12,245 nt of DNA from JBEVEP01 sp040512755 (GCA_040512755.1 JBEVEP010000405.1:1-12245); one strand, 5' to 3'. Shown: positions 1-7,762, counted from the first letter of the stretch. Numbers and translations: made by a program. Notes: a model not told the origin generated them from the sequence alone.

Positions 1-2
1 AA

Positions 3-491
3 AAGGGCGAGGATTTCATCGTTCTCAGCAATCTCAATGATCTCGTCGAGGGGATGAATGGTCTTACGGGCGAGCGTCTGATCGACCATGATCATCTGCT
101 CGCGCAAATCACCGCCCGGGATCGGGAGATCGACAACCCGTTCAGCAAGGACGCTCAGGTCACCGCGATCAACGGCGCACGGAACTACCTCGGCGACAGG
201 CTGATCCGGACCGCGAAACCGCACAAGATTCTCGATCCGGCGAACGGGCCACTGATCGCGGTGAAGCTGCACGTCCTCACACGCAAGACGTTGGGCGGCA
301 TTCATACCAATCTCGACAGCCAGGTGCTCGATGAAGGTGGGGAGCCGATACCCGGCCTCTATGCGGCTGGCGAGGTCGCGGGCTTTGGCGGTGGCGGTTA
401 TCACGGCTACAATGCGCTCGAAGGGACGTTTCTTGGCGGATGCATCTTCTCAGGAAGATGCGCCGGAAGGCACGCCGCAAGCGTGCTCTGA
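3..491 (+). CDS. FAD-dependent dehydrogenase, C-terminal part (partial)
   Basis: The reading frame is already open at the left edge and ends at TGA 489-491, so 162 C-terminal residues of a protein normally around 550 residues are visible. Seen: a GGIHTN segment (residues 98-103 of the visible part) and a glycine-rich run from PGLYAAGEVAGFGGGG through ALEGTFLGG (about 117-146). Families known to end this way are the FAD_binding_2 flavoproteins (3-ketosteroid 1-dehydrogenase, fumarate reductase/succinate dehydrogenase flavoprotein subunits), in which this last segment closes the FAD pocket after the substrate-binding cap. The N-terminal Rossmann GxGxxG lies outside the window. It is probably a cytoplasmic flavin oxidoreductase; the substrate (steroid or other) cannot be read from this fragment. 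It converges with the minus-strand gene at 651-890. The ATG at 54 is internal, not the true start. Confidence 0.88.
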   Translation, partial: KGEDFIVLSNLNDLVEGMNGLTGERLIDHDHLLAQITARDREIDNPFSKDAQVTAINGARNYLGDRLIRTAKPHKILDPANGPLIAVKLHVLTRKTLGGIHTNLDSQVLDEGGEPIPGLYAAGEVAGFGGGGYHGYNALEGTFLGGCIFSGRCAGRHAASVL

Positions 492-505
492 TCACACCTC
501 ACCGG

Positions 506-555
506 CCGCTACAGGCAGCACGTAGATCAGCCGCTACAGGCAGCACGTAGATCAG
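506..555. repeat. Perfect 25-bp tandem duplication
   Basis: Positions 506-530 and 531-555 are identical head-to-tail copies beginning CCGCTACAGG and ending CGTAGATCAG. The pair lies in the short space between two convergent genes, 14 bases after the flavoprotein stop. Each copy carries a weak CTAC/GTAG inverted repeat. It may be a recent slippage duplication or part of the shared 3' region; there is no T-tract that would make it a clear terminator. Confidence 0.9.
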
Positions 556-650
556 ACGAGCGATCTGCGGATGGCACACAGGTGACCGGGCTGCGCCTTC
601 AGATTTGATTGCGCCGCATGTGATATGCGTCGTGACAGGCGGGAATGGAT

Positions 651-890
651 CTATTCGGAAACCTCGGTTTGCGGCCGGTCGTCGCCTTTGGCGACTTCAC
701 CGTGCCATTCGCCATCGGCATCCTCGTATTCGATACCTTGCGTCTCTCCGGCGACCTGCTGTTCCGCAGCAGCTGACTTTGCTGCCTGGACTGCCTCGTC
801 CCTCGTGCTGAAGGTCTCCGAAAAGGTACCGCCGACCTTGTAGGCCCAGCCGCCATCATGCTCGACTACGTCATAGATCACATGCGCCAT
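651..890 (-). CDS. DUF2188-like small protein
   Basis: A 79-residue acidic, soluble protein. The sequence shows an N-terminal strand pattern MAHVIYDVVEHDGGW, a region with alternating hydrophobics, an Ala-rich helix from about residue 31 to 46 (EAVQAAKSAAAEQQ), and a final DGEWHGE strand. This order (GW, helix with Ala/Lys, late DG-W) is what I know from DUF2188, a family of small proteins of unknown function common in proteobacteria. The start at 890 is preferred over the in-frame ATG at 902 because GGAGG lies five bases before it. It lies 56 bases downstream of the aminotransferase gene on the same strand, so it could be read as the last gene of that operon, although its own strong ribosome site and general family distribution suggest an independent housekeeping or stress role. 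No membrane segment. Confidence 0.82.
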   Translation of the reverse strand: MAHVIYDVVEHDGGWAYKVGGTFSETFSTRDEAVQAAKSAAAEQQVAGETQGIEYEDADGEWHGEVAKGDDRPQTEVSE

Positions 891-946
891 GTCTGCCTCC
901 ACACTGTGCGGCTACAACGGTCCTCCGCCAGTTCGGGTTCCAGTGA

Positions 947-2197
947 TTACGCATCGACTTTCATATCGAATTTCTGTGCGTCGACCGGTTTGAGATTACG
1001 CAGATCCGCCTGCTGCTCGGTGAGTTCGCCAAACACGATGCGGGCGGCCATGCCGATATTGTGGATGATATCGTCTGTGTCTTCACGGCTGTGGAGAGGA
1101 TGCATCGCGACCATCACCGTCCGGTTCAGAATATCGAGGGAGCGGGCACACATGTCCTTGGCGTAGGTCGTGCGGCACTTGGCATTGGCTGGCATGGTGT
1201 AGGGGTTCATGGCCGGATGAGCCGCGCCCGCGCCCTGCAGGACCTGGTCCCATTCGGTGAAGGTGTGACGGCCCGTTCTTCCAGCAATCACGCTCGGGAA
1301 AATCTTGACGAAGCGGTCCGCTGTTTCCGCCGACGGAAAGGTGAACATCACTTGGGTGGCACAATCATGCTCCGGGCTGTTCATCGGCGTCGGGCGAAGG
1401 CCGAGGTTGCCGAGCGGCGCCACGCCCTCGAGGATCGCTTTCTTCTGCGCGCGCATAGCACCGATCATGCCATCGAGCCTGTCCAGTTGGACGTTGAGCA
1501 TCGCCCCCATGATCTCGGAAGCGCGCGCCCCGTTTCCGGCAAAGGGCTGGGAAACGTCGCTGCGCCCATGCCAATAGAAGTGGCAGGGATCGATCGCGCA
1601 TCGCACGCGTTCCACCACGGCATCGTCGTTCACCGCGACGCCTCCACCCTCGCCGCAGGTCATATTCTTGTAGTAGTTGAAGCTGAACGCGCCGATGTGG
1701 CCGATCGAGCCGAACTTCCGGCCTTCATAGGAGCCGCCGACCCCCTGGCAGGAATCTTCGATGACGATCAGATTGTGCCGCTCGGCAATCTTCATGATCG
1801 CGTCCATGTTGCAGGCGGCGCCCCACATATGAACCGGCACGACGGCCTTGGTCTTCGGACCGATCGCAGCTTCGACCGCCGCCGGATCGATGGTGATGGT
1901 TTCGTCGACATCCACGATCACCGGGATCGCCCCGACGGTCAGAACGGAGGTCGCCGTGGCCATATAGGTGTGCGCCGGAATGATCACCTCATCTCCCGGG
2001 CCAAGGCCGACGCCGATCATCGCAGCCGCCAGCGCATTGCTTCCGCTCGCAGCCAGGGCGAAGTGCTTGCAGCCAAGATAGCGGGCATAACGCTCCTCAA
2101 AGCGATCACATTCGCCACCGACGCCATAGCGGAACAGCGCGCCCGAGCGAATGACCCTGGCGATTGCGTCGATTTCTTCCTGGCCGGCCACATACAT
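947..2197 (-). CDS. DegT/DnrJ/EryC1/StrS-type PLP aminotransferase
   Basis: A 416-residue fold-type I PLP enzyme. Seen: a cofactor-phosphate region AASGSNALAAAM (about 49-60), HTYMATA (75-81), the PLP-ring aspartate in VIEDSCQ (D148), and the Schiff-base lysine K177 within FSFNYYKNMTCGEGGG. The K...GEGG spacing is the hallmark of the DegT/DnrJ/EryC1/StrS family, which usually transfers amino groups to keto-sugars, keto-cyclitols or related carbonyls, typically from Glu or Gln. Length agrees with the family. The start at 2197 is supported by AGGGAGG six bases upstream. It follows the ATPase gene after 27 bp on the same strand, so it is very probably the fourth gene of the transport operon; this suggests that the imported compound is a sugar, inosose or amino-sugar that this enzyme aminates or deaminates. 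Substrate and direction are not determinable. No sugar-nucleotide synthesis genes are nearby, which argues against a polysaccharide role. Confidence 0.9.
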   Translation of the reverse strand: MYVAGQEEIDAIARVIRSGALFRYGVGGECDRFEERYARYLGCKHFALAASGSNALAAAMIGVGLGPGDEVIIPAHTYMATATSVLTVGAIPVIVDVDETITIDPAAVEAAIGPKTKAVVPVHMWGAACNMDAIMKIAERHNLIVIEDSCQGVGGSYEGRKFGSIGHIGAFSFNYYKNMTCGEGGGVAVNDDAVVERVRCAIDPCHFYWHGRSDVSQPFAGNGARASEIMGAMLNVQLDRLDGMIGAMRAQKKAILEGVAPLGNLGLRPTPMNSPEHDCATQVMFTFPSAETADRFVKIFPSVIAGRTGRHTFTEWDQVLQGAGAAHPAMNPYTMPANAKCRTTYAKDMCARSLDILNRTVMVAMHPLHSREDTDDIIHNIGMAARIVFGELTEQQADLRNLKPVDAQKFDMKVDA

Positions 2198-2224
2198 GAC
2201 GTACCTCCCTGATCGATGATCGGA

Positions 2225-3040
2225 CTACTGGCGTGCGCCGATCTCGCGCGCCTTTGAAGCGTTCCCCAAGGCGGCGATCTCGCGCTCGAGATTGATCAAT
2301 TCGCGGCCCCCTGCCATCTGCGCGAGCAGATCATCGCGGCTCACCTGGCCCTTTTCATAGGTCCCCGTGGTGCGGCCCCGATTGAGCAGCGTGAACCGGT
2401 CGCCGATCACATAGGCGTGGTGGACATTGTGTGAGATGAAGACCACGCCGATGCCGCGCGCCCGCGCTTCGGCGATGAGCTTGAGCACGACTGATGCCTG
2501 GTGCACGCCGAGGGCCGACGCCGGTTCGTCCAGAATGAGGATCCGGGCGCCAAAGAAGACAGCACGTGCAATCGCCACACATTGGCGCTCTCCGCCTGAC
2601 AGCGTTCCGACAGGCTGCTCGACATCGCGAAGATGGATTCCCATGTCGGCCATGGCGGCCATCGTCGTGCGGCTCATGCGTCCCAGGTCGAGCGTGCGGA
2701 ATGGCGCAACGCCCTTTTCCGGTTCGCGCCCGAGAAAGAAGTTCCGGGCAATGCTCATGAGGGGCACCAGCGACAGATCCTGGTACACGGTGGCGATGCC
2801 CAGATCGAGCGCTTGCTTTGGTGAGCGGAAAGCCACGGGCTTGCCGTCAATGTGGATTTCGCCCCGGCTCGGGGCGTAAACGCCCGAAAGGATCTTGATG
2901 AGCGTCGACTTGCCGGCGCCATTGTCGCCGAGCAGGCAATGGACTTCGCCGGGGCCTACAGTGAATGACACGCCCCTGAGTGCGACTACCTTGCCGAAAT
3001 ATTTGTCGATCTCGATCAGTTCGACCATTGGCGCGGACAT
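2225..3040 (-). CDS. FrcA-type single-domain sugar ABC transporter ATPase
   Basis: A 271-residue nucleotide-binding subunit with all motifs intact: Walker A GDNGAGKST (38-46), Q-loop Q87 in VYQDLS, signature LSGGERQ (147-153), Walker B ILILDEP (167-173), D-loop region SALGVHQ and switch histidine H204 in FISHN. It has one ABC domain, as in the FrcA type known from Ensifer meliloti, not the duplicated RbsA/XylG type of about 500 residues. It powers the permease encoded just upstream. The start ATG is 3038-3040, overlapping the permease stop by one base (TGATG), with GGAGAG before it; translational coupling is likely. The same frame stays open far upstream to 3838, but that part is only the permease gene read out of frame. 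An alternative start is Met5 (MVELIEI). Confidence 0.95.
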   Translation of the reverse strand: MSAPMVELIEIDKYFGKVVALRGVSFTVGPGEVHCLLGDNGAGKSTLIKILSGVYAPSRGEIHIDGKPVAFRSPKQALDLGIATVYQDLSLVPLMSIARNFFLGREPEKGVAPFRTLDLGRMSRTTMAAMADMGIHLRDVEQPVGTLSGGERQCVAIARAVFFGARILILDEPASALGVHQASVVLKLIAEARARGIGVVFISHNVHHAYVIGDRFTLLNRGRTTGTYEKGQVSRDDLLAQMAGGRELINLEREIAALGNASKAREIGARQ

Positions 3041-4143
3041 CAGCGGCTCTCCGTTGCGCGCCTCAGCACGTAGTTGTTGAACAACACGGCGATGACCATC
3101 ATCAGGCCCATGAAAAGCTTGAACCAGTCGGTGTCGACGCCGGTGTAGAAGATACCCGTCTGCACCAGTCCGAATATGAGGGCGCCGAACATGGCCCCGA
3201 CCGCTGAACCGTAGCCGCCCGTGAGCAGCGTGCCACCGATAACGGCGGCGATGATGGCTTCGAATTCCTTCTGCGTGCCCCTGAGCGTGTCGGCCGACCC
3301 GGCCGTCAGCACCTGGATTGCCGCGAACAGTGTGGCAGCGCATGCCGTACAGATGAACAGGATGATCTTGGTTCGCGCGACCGGCACCCCTAGATTGCGC
3401 GCGGCATTGGCGTCGCCGCCGCATGCGAATGTCCAGTTGCCGAACTTGGTTCGCGACAGCACATAGGCTGCAACGATCGTCAGGCCGATCCACCACAGAA
3501 TGCTGACGGGAATCCCCTGAATGCTCGGCTGTCCATCGGCACGAAGGCCGATCACGCCGATACTCGCCAGCCACGCCACCACGTCCTTTCCAATGAGCGT
3601 GGAAAAAAAGGGCGCCAGCCAATCGCCGGCCGACAGATCGTGAAGGCCGGAAACTTGCGTCCGGCTGGTGATGAGGCGGGTGAGACCCAGGGTCAGCCCA
3701 CGTAGAACGAAGAGGCTGCCCAGGGTGACGATAAAGGAGGGCAGCTTTGTCCGCGTCACGACAAGGCCGTTGAGGTAGCCCACTGCCACAGCCGTCGCGA
3801 AGGCGAGCAGGATGGTCGACCAGACTGGCCAGCCCCACATGACTGCGGGAATTGCGATGACAATACCGGCAAAGCCGATCATCGATCCGACCGAAAGGTC
3901 AAACTCGCCGCCGACCATGAGCAGCGTCACCGCAACCGCGAGGATGCCAAGTTGCGCGGAGACTTCCAGGAAATTCACAATGCCCTTGGCGCTGAACAGT
4001 CCGGTGTTGCCCGCCGTGACGATAAAGAAGGCCAGGACGAGCACTGTGCCAGCTACTGCACCAAGTTCCGGCCGCGCCAGAAGGCGGCGCAGCCAGTGCA
4101 CTTCGCGCAGCCGCTCATCGCTTGCGGGAGAGTTCGCAGTCAC
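3040..4143 (-). CDS. Sugar ABC transporter permease (RbsC/FrcC/AraH family)
   Basis: A 367-residue inner-membrane protein with about ten hydrophobic segments. Family signs: the GGEFDLSVGSMIG motif (about 78-90), a cytoplasmic loop with NAARNLGV (246-253) that in this family contacts the ATPase, and the C-terminal EFEAIIAAVIGGTLLTGGYGSA block (293-314), all typical of BPD_transp_2 carbohydrate permeases. It would form a homodimeric channel for the substrate delivered by the periplasmic protein. The start codon is GTG (4141-4143), with GAGGA six bases upstream. The N-terminus of about 26 residues is cytoplasmic and charged. The stop overlaps the ATPase ATG by one base. The gene is separated from the binding-protein gene by 51 bp that carry a strong hairpin. 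Confidence 0.94.
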   Translation of the reverse strand: MTANSPASDERLREVHWLRRLLARPELGAVAGTVLVLAFFIVTAGNTGLFSAKGIVNFLEVSAQLGILAVAVTLLMVGGEFDLSVGSMIGFAGIVIAIPAVMWGWPVWSTILLAFATAVAVGYLNGLVVTRTKLPSFIVTLGSLFVLRGLTLGLTRLITSRTQVSGLHDLSAGDWLAPFFSTLIGKDVVAWLASIGVIGLRADGQPSIQGIPVSILWWIGLTIVAAYVLSRTKFGNWTFACGGDANAARNLGVPVARTKIILFICTACAATLFAAIQVLTAGSADTLRGTQKEFEAIIAAVIGGTLLTGGYGSAVGAMFGALIFGLVQTGIFYTGVDTDWFKLFMGLMMVIAVLFNNYVLRRATESR

Positions 4144-4163
4144 GATTTTTCCTCGAGCAGGTC

Positions 4164-4188
4164 CGGGACGGCAATTGCTGCCGTCCCG
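4164..4188 (-). promoter_or_regulatory. Intercistronic hairpin between binding-protein and permease genes
   Basis: CGGGACGGCA (4164-4173) is followed by a five-base loop and its exact reverse complement TGCCGTCCCG (4179-4188): a perfect 10-bp GC-rich stem. On the transcribed minus strand it begins 6 bases after the binding-protein stop, and no T-tract follows, so it is not a classical terminator. In many binding-protein-dependent transporters such a stem protects the 3' end of the binding-protein message and lowers expression of the permease. That role is inferred from position. Confidence 0.7.
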
Positions 4189-4194
4189 AACTTG

Positions 4195-5127
4195 TTACCG
4201 CCTGCCCTGCTTGGAGAGGTCGATGACCGATGCAGCTTCCGCCTTGGTCACGAAGCCGGGCCCTGTCGGATAGTCGGCAATCGGCGCAAGCTTGTATTTG
4301 GTTTTCAGGTCAAGCATGACAACCGGGATATAGCCCATCAGATATTGTTGGGCGTCGATGCCCCACTCCACATTGCCGTCCAGGATCGCCTGAAGGATGT
4401 TGGGCGACAGGTCGAACGTGCCGAGCTTGACCTTGCCCTTGAGGCCGAGTTCATCGAGCGCGGCGAGCGCCGGTTCGGTTGCCGTCGGGCCGCAACCCAA
4501 AAGGAATTCGACGTCGGGATTGGCATTGAGATAGCCAAGCACACGGCTTTTCATTTCAGTCGGGTCGATGACGCCCTGCACGACCGGCACCTCGGCGCCC
4601 AGACCTTTGGCAAATCCGGCGCAACGGTCGTCGAGGCTGGAGTTGCCCACCTCCTGGTTGAGACATGCGGCTTTCTTCACACCGAGCTTGGCGACGCGTT
4701 CGCCGGCGGTGACCCCGGCTTCATATTCGGATTGGCCGAGATAGAGCAGACCGCCAAGTTCCTTGGTGAGCTTGGAACCGCCGGAATCGATGACGATCAC
4801 CGGAATGCCGGCTGCGACTGCCTCCTTGACGGGACCGCCGAGTGCGGCGGCGTCCGGAATGGACACCACGAGACCGTCCGGCTTCGAGGCTGTGGCGGTG
4901 TCAATCAGTTGCGCCATTTTGACCATGTCGAACGTTTCAGGCGAGAGATATTCGGCCTTCACGCCGAGTGCCTTGGCTGCATCGTCCATGCCGTTTTTCA
5001 CTACCGACCAGTAGGGGTCGCCGCTCTGGCCGTGCGTGACGAACACGATCCGCGATTGCGCCAACGCCGCAGTGGCAAGCCCGAACAGAACTGCTATGCC
5101 CAAAACCAGTTTTGCTGCAAAACGCAT
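4195..5127 (-). CDS. Periplasmic sugar-binding protein of ABC transporter
   Basis: A 310-residue secreted protein. Seen: a signal peptide of about 23 residues (charged MRFAAK, hydrophobic core, cleavage probably after ALA before QSRIVF), then a type I periplasmic-binding fold: strand RIVFVTHGQSGDPYW, KNGMDDAAKALGV helix, PDGLVVSIPD (about 83-92), IPVIVIDSGG (108-117), and the C-lobe with LGCGPTATEPALAALDELG. This matches the Peripla_BP_4 group that includes RbsB/FrcB-like receptors for ribose, fructose, inositol and related compounds. It captures the substrate in the periplasm for the permease and ATPase encoded downstream. The start at 5127 has GGGAGGAG just upstream. It is the first gene of the operon. 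The exact ligand cannot be read from sequence; the adjacent aminotransferase leans towards a sugar or cyclitol that undergoes amino transfer. Confidence 0.93.
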   Translation of the reverse strand: MRFAAKLVLGIAVLFGLATAALAQSRIVFVTHGQSGDPYWSVVKNGMDDAAKALGVKAEYLSPETFDMVKMAQLIDTATASKPDGLVVSIPDAAALGGPVKEAVAAGIPVIVIDSGGSKLTKELGGLLYLGQSEYEAGVTAGERVAKLGVKKAACLNQEVGNSSLDDRCAGFAKGLGAEVPVVQGVIDPTEMKSRVLGYLNANPDVEFLLGCGPTATEPALAALDELGLKGKVKLGTFDLSPNILQAILDGNVEWGIDAQQYLMGYIPVVMLDLKTKYKLAPIADYPTGPGFVTKAEAASVIDLSKQGRR

Positions 5128-5266
5128 CTACTCCTCCCATTTCGGCCGTTATTTGCGACAGTCGGAGTGCCGACGGGAAAGCGAAAGGCCGGCGGGAGAA
5201 CTGCCGTTCGTATGCGGGGCCGATGGGGCGAAGATAGCACAGCGAAGGCTTCTGCAATATCAGCCG

Positions 5267-5290
5267 ATTATCATATTATCTGATTATATT
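5267..5290 (-). promoter_or_regulatory. AT-rich promoter/operator region with three 8-bp repeats
   Basis: ATTATCAT, ATTATCTG and ATTATATT stand head-to-tail at exactly 8-bp pitch (5267, 5275, 5283) in otherwise GC-rich DNA, about 140-165 bp upstream of the binding-protein start. Read on the minus strand they contain TATAAT (5288-5283) and GATAAT (5280-5275), both good -10 hexamers, but no clear -35 box is visible at the right distance. It is a candidate promoter with an activator or repressor site for the transport operon. Confidence 0.4.
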
Positions 5291-5381
5291 GCCTTGCATC
5301 GACCGAGTCTGTGAGCCGCCAGTGAGCGGAACCTGATACCTGCCATCGCCGTTGTCACGACGTACTGCTGGAGACCCTGCC

Positions 5382-5594
5382 ATGCCATCGCAAGCAGCGC
5401 CAAGAGCCAGGCGCACGCCGGGCCGTTCCGAGGATCCGGCCGTACTGGAGGAACAGCTCGAACTGGGACTTGAAGGCTCGTTTCCCGGAAGCGACGCGAT
5501 ATCGGTGATTTCGACCGTGATAGCTGGCCGTCCGAAGCCAAAGCTGCTGGGTACGGATGGGCACCTGCGAAACCGCCGCAAAGGTGTGAGCTGA
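5382..5594 (+). CDS. Small conserved-type protein with FPGSD motif
   Basis: Seventy residues, basic at both ends, with a central acidic helix LEEQLELGLEGSFPGSDAISV. Short alphaproteobacterial proteins with an acidic helix followed by FPASDP or FPGSDP are familiar to me as an uncharacterised group, so I regard this as a real gene, but I know no function. The ATG at 5382 is preferred over the in-frame upstream start at 5352 because a TGGAG sequence lies eight bases before it. It is alone on the plus strand, between the divergent promoter region of the transporter operon and the convergent 3' end of the dipeptidase gene. No signal peptide or membrane segment. Confidence 0.6.
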   Translation: MPSQAAPRARRTPGRSEDPAVLEEQLELGLEGSFPGSDAISVISTVIAGRPKPKLLGTDGHLRNRRKGVS

Positions 5595-5641
5595 GGATTC
5601 CGCATCGGGATAAGAGAATCGCGTCTTTGCAGACAGATACT

Positions 5642-6703
5642 TCAGGCGGCTGCCGTCTCATGCCATGCCGAGCGAAGAACGCGGAACCAGTTTTCGCGGC
5701 AAATCATAGCGAGGTCCGCTTCTCCATAGCCAGCATCCCGGAGTGCACCCACGAAGTTCTGGAGTCCCGCGGCCGATCCGATCGCATGCGGTATCAACGC
5801 CCCGTCGAAATCCGATCCGATCGCAACGCCTTCGATGCCCAGTTTCTCAACCAGATGATCGACGTGCCGGATGATGTCGCTCATCGGTGTATCGGCTTTG
5901 TCGCGACCGTCGGGGCGCAGCATGGTCACGGCGAAATTCAGCCCGACAAGTCCCTTCCGTTCACGGATCGCGTCGAGCTGCCGGTCAGTGAGATTGCGCG
6001 CAACAGGAGTGATCGCATGGGCGTTGGAATGGCTGGCGATCAGCGGTTGATCGCTGATCTCGGCGACGTCCCAAAACCCTTTTTCAGTCATATGCGAAAG
6101 GTCGATCAGGATGCCCAACGTGTTGCATGCCTTGACGAGCGCACGGCCGGCATCGGTCAATCCCGGACCCGTGTCAGGGCTCTCCGGATAGGCGAAAGGC
6201 ACGCCGTGGCCGAAGATATTGTTGCGGCTCCAGACCGGGCCGAGCGAGCGGAGACCGGCGGCGTAAAACACATCGAGCTCATCGAGGCTGGCGCTAATCG
6301 CCTCGCATCCCTCCATGTGCATAACGGCGGCGAACTTTCCCTCTGCGATAGCAGACGAGATGTCCGCGCTCGTACGGCATAGGCTCCAGGCCCCCGCCCG
6401 TTCGAGCTTCAGTGCGATGGCCGCTATCTGAAGCGCCGTGTCGAGAGATGCGGGGCGATCGAGCGGCTGTGCAAGGGGGGTGGCATAGTGACCGTTAGCG
6501 TCGGGTTCCCTGAGAACCAGGTCGCCGGAAGGAACGTAGATTGCGCAAAGACCCCCCACCAGACCGCCCGCGCGGGCGCGCGGAAGGTCGATATGACCTT
6601 TTCGATTGCCCTTCACGAAGTGTTCGATCGGGTCGGATCCGGTACGGGCATTTTTCCAGAGGCGAAGCAAAACGTCGTTGTGCCCGTCGAATACCGCTTG
6701 CAT
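5642..6703 (-). CDS. M19 (membrane/renal-type) dipeptidase
   Basis: A 353-residue metallopeptidase of family M19 (renal dipeptidase). Expected dinuclear zinc ligands are all present: HxD near the N-terminus (H8, D10 in DGHNDVLLR), bridging glutamate E131 in MHMEG, H204 in DLSHM, H225 in ASHSNAH, and aspartate D298 in IGSDFDG. Members hydrolyse dipeptides, often with D-residues at the second position, and some act on other amide or lactam substrates. The start at 6703 has AGGAG six bases upstream; the frame is open 93 bases further upstream, but those starts lack a ribosome site. No signal peptide is seen from this start, so a cytoplasmic enzyme is likely. It is divergent from the SDR gene and convergent with the small gene at 5382. 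Its role in the neighbourhood is not clear; dipeptide scavenging is the simplest reading. Confidence 0.92.
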   Translation of the reverse strand: MQAVFDGHNDVLLRLWKNARTGSDPIEHFVKGNRKGHIDLPRARAGGLVGGLCAIYVPSGDLVLREPDANGHYATPLAQPLDRPASLDTALQIAAIALKLERAGAWSLCRTSADISSAIAEGKFAAVMHMEGCEAISASLDELDVFYAAGLRSLGPVWSRNNIFGHGVPFAYPESPDTGPGLTDAGRALVKACNTLGILIDLSHMTEKGFWDVAEISDQPLIASHSNAHAITPVARNLTDRQLDAIRERKGLVGLNFAVTMLRPDGRDKADTPMSDIIRHVDHLVEKLGIEGVAIGSDFDGALIPHAIGSAAGLQNFVGALRDAGYGEADLAMICRENWFRVLRSAWHETAAA

Positions 6704-6985
6704 GCTTAACTCCTGTTCCATCGTGCCGGTGTTTACGCGGCTGAAAGGCAGGATAGCAATGCGCCGATAGGACAACTCTGTCTCCCAAACGAGCATCTGC
6801 CTACGTGTCGGCGAAGGATTTGCGCATGATTGCCTAAAAGGAGCCGATGGCGTTAGGCTTTCTATCTATCGATCCAAACCCCGCGGATGAACCCTACCGG
6901 CACCGCAGGATGCGGGCTCGATGGGCGCCTGATAGCTTTCGCGGCATTTGCTTACATCCTGCGTTACGACGGAAAGGGCAAACCA

Positions 6986-7759
6986 ATGTCAGTCGACTAC
7001 ACGCCGAGATTTGACCTGAGCGATCGGATCGTCCTCGTCACAGGGGCCACGCGAGGGATCGGGCGAGCCTGCGCCCTGGCCTGTGCGGGCGCCGGCGCGG
7101 ACGTGATTGTCGGCGTTCGCAACCTGGACGACGGGGCGGCATTGGTCGAGGAGTTCGAGCGGCAGGGACGACGGGGCCTGGCCGTGAAAATGGATCTCCA
7201 GAATCTTCCGGAGATGAGGGAGGCGGTGGCGAAGGCCCATGCAACGTTTGGCCGCATCGACGTTCTCGTCAACAATGTCGGGATCGGTCCGGAAAACCTG
7301 GCCGAGAACGTAACTGAAGAAGATTTTGACTATACGCTCGATGTCAATCTCAAAGGCACTTTCTTCACGTCTCAAGCCGTCGGCAAGGTGATGATCGCGC
7401 AAAAATCCGGCCGCATCATCAACATCAGTTCGCAGGCCGGCAGCGTGGTCCTGAAAGGTGAGGCGATCTATTGCATGACGAAAGCTGCGATCAATCACCT
7501 GACTCGATGCCTCGCCGTCGAATGGGCGCCCTACAACATCGGCGTCAATAGCGTGGCTCCAACTTTCATCTGGACAGACGGCACACGGCCCAGTTTGAGC
7601 GATCCGGAGTTTCACGCACATGTGCTCGGGCACATTCCGCTGGGACGAATCGGCGATCCGATCGACGTAGCTGGGACGGTCGTTTTCCTGGCTTCGCCGG
7701 CAGCATCCCTCATCACCGGCGCAAATATCCTTGTCGATGGCGGTTGGTCGGTGGCCTAG
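6986..7759 (+). CDS. SDR-family oxidoreductase
   Basis: A 257-residue classical short-chain dehydrogenase/reductase. Seen: cofactor motif TGATRGIG (19-26), NNVG (96-99, usually NNAG), catalytic N121 (DVNLKG), S149 in INISS, and YxxxK as Y162-K166 in YCMTK. R45 at the end of the second strand (IVGVRN) hints at NADP(H), as in many SDRs with a basic residue there, but this is only suggestive. C-terminal DGGWSVA is the usual dimer/tetramer edge. The start at 6986 (MSVDYTPRF) is chosen because it gives the family's normal N-terminus and has GGAAAGGG upstream; the frame is open to 6887, but the extra 33 residues do not resemble SDR sequence. Substrate unknown (hydroxy/keto sugar, acid or alcohol). 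It could be co-regulated with the divergent dipeptidase gene through the 282-bp region between them. Confidence 0.92.
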   Translation: MSVDYTPRFDLSDRIVLVTGATRGIGRACALACAGAGADVIVGVRNLDDGAALVEEFERQGRRGLAVKMDLQNLPEMREAVAKAHATFGRIDVLVNNVGIGPENLAENVTEEDFDYTLDVNLKGTFFTSQAVGKVMIAQKSGRIINISSQAGSVVLKGEAIYCMTKAAINHLTRCLAVEWAPYNIGVNSVAPTFIWTDGTRPSLSDPEFHAHVLGHIPLGRIGDPIDVAGTVVFLASPAASLITGANILVDGGWSVA

Positions 7760-7762
7760 ACC

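Noticed and set aside
1061..2212. 383-residue open frame on the plus strand
   Set aside because: It is antisense to the aminotransferase gene, which has all PLP motifs; the frame is rich in His, Arg and Asp like other shadows in GC-rich DNA.
3041..3838. Upstream extension of the ATPase frame, giving a 537-residue product
   Set aside because: The extension lies wholly inside the permease gene in another frame, has His/Arg/Ser-rich shadow composition, and the normal FrcA-type start with GGAGAG is at 3040.
947..5127. Assignment as a rhizopine (moc/mos) locus
   Set aside because: Importer plus aminotransferase is suggestive, but no moc-specific genes such as a rhizopine oxygenase or regulator are present, so naming the substrate would be unsupported.
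3952..5283. 443-residue open frame on the plus strand
   Set aside because: It is antisense to the binding-protein gene, which has a signal peptide, family motifs and a strong ribosome site.
6704..6796. N-terminal extension of the dipeptidase
   Set aside because: No ribosome site at the upstream starts and no family-like residues; AGGAG supports 6703.
6887..6985. N-terminal extension of the SDR protein
   Set aside because: SDR proteins begin shortly before the TGxxxGIG motif; the start at 6986 fits this and has a ribosome site.
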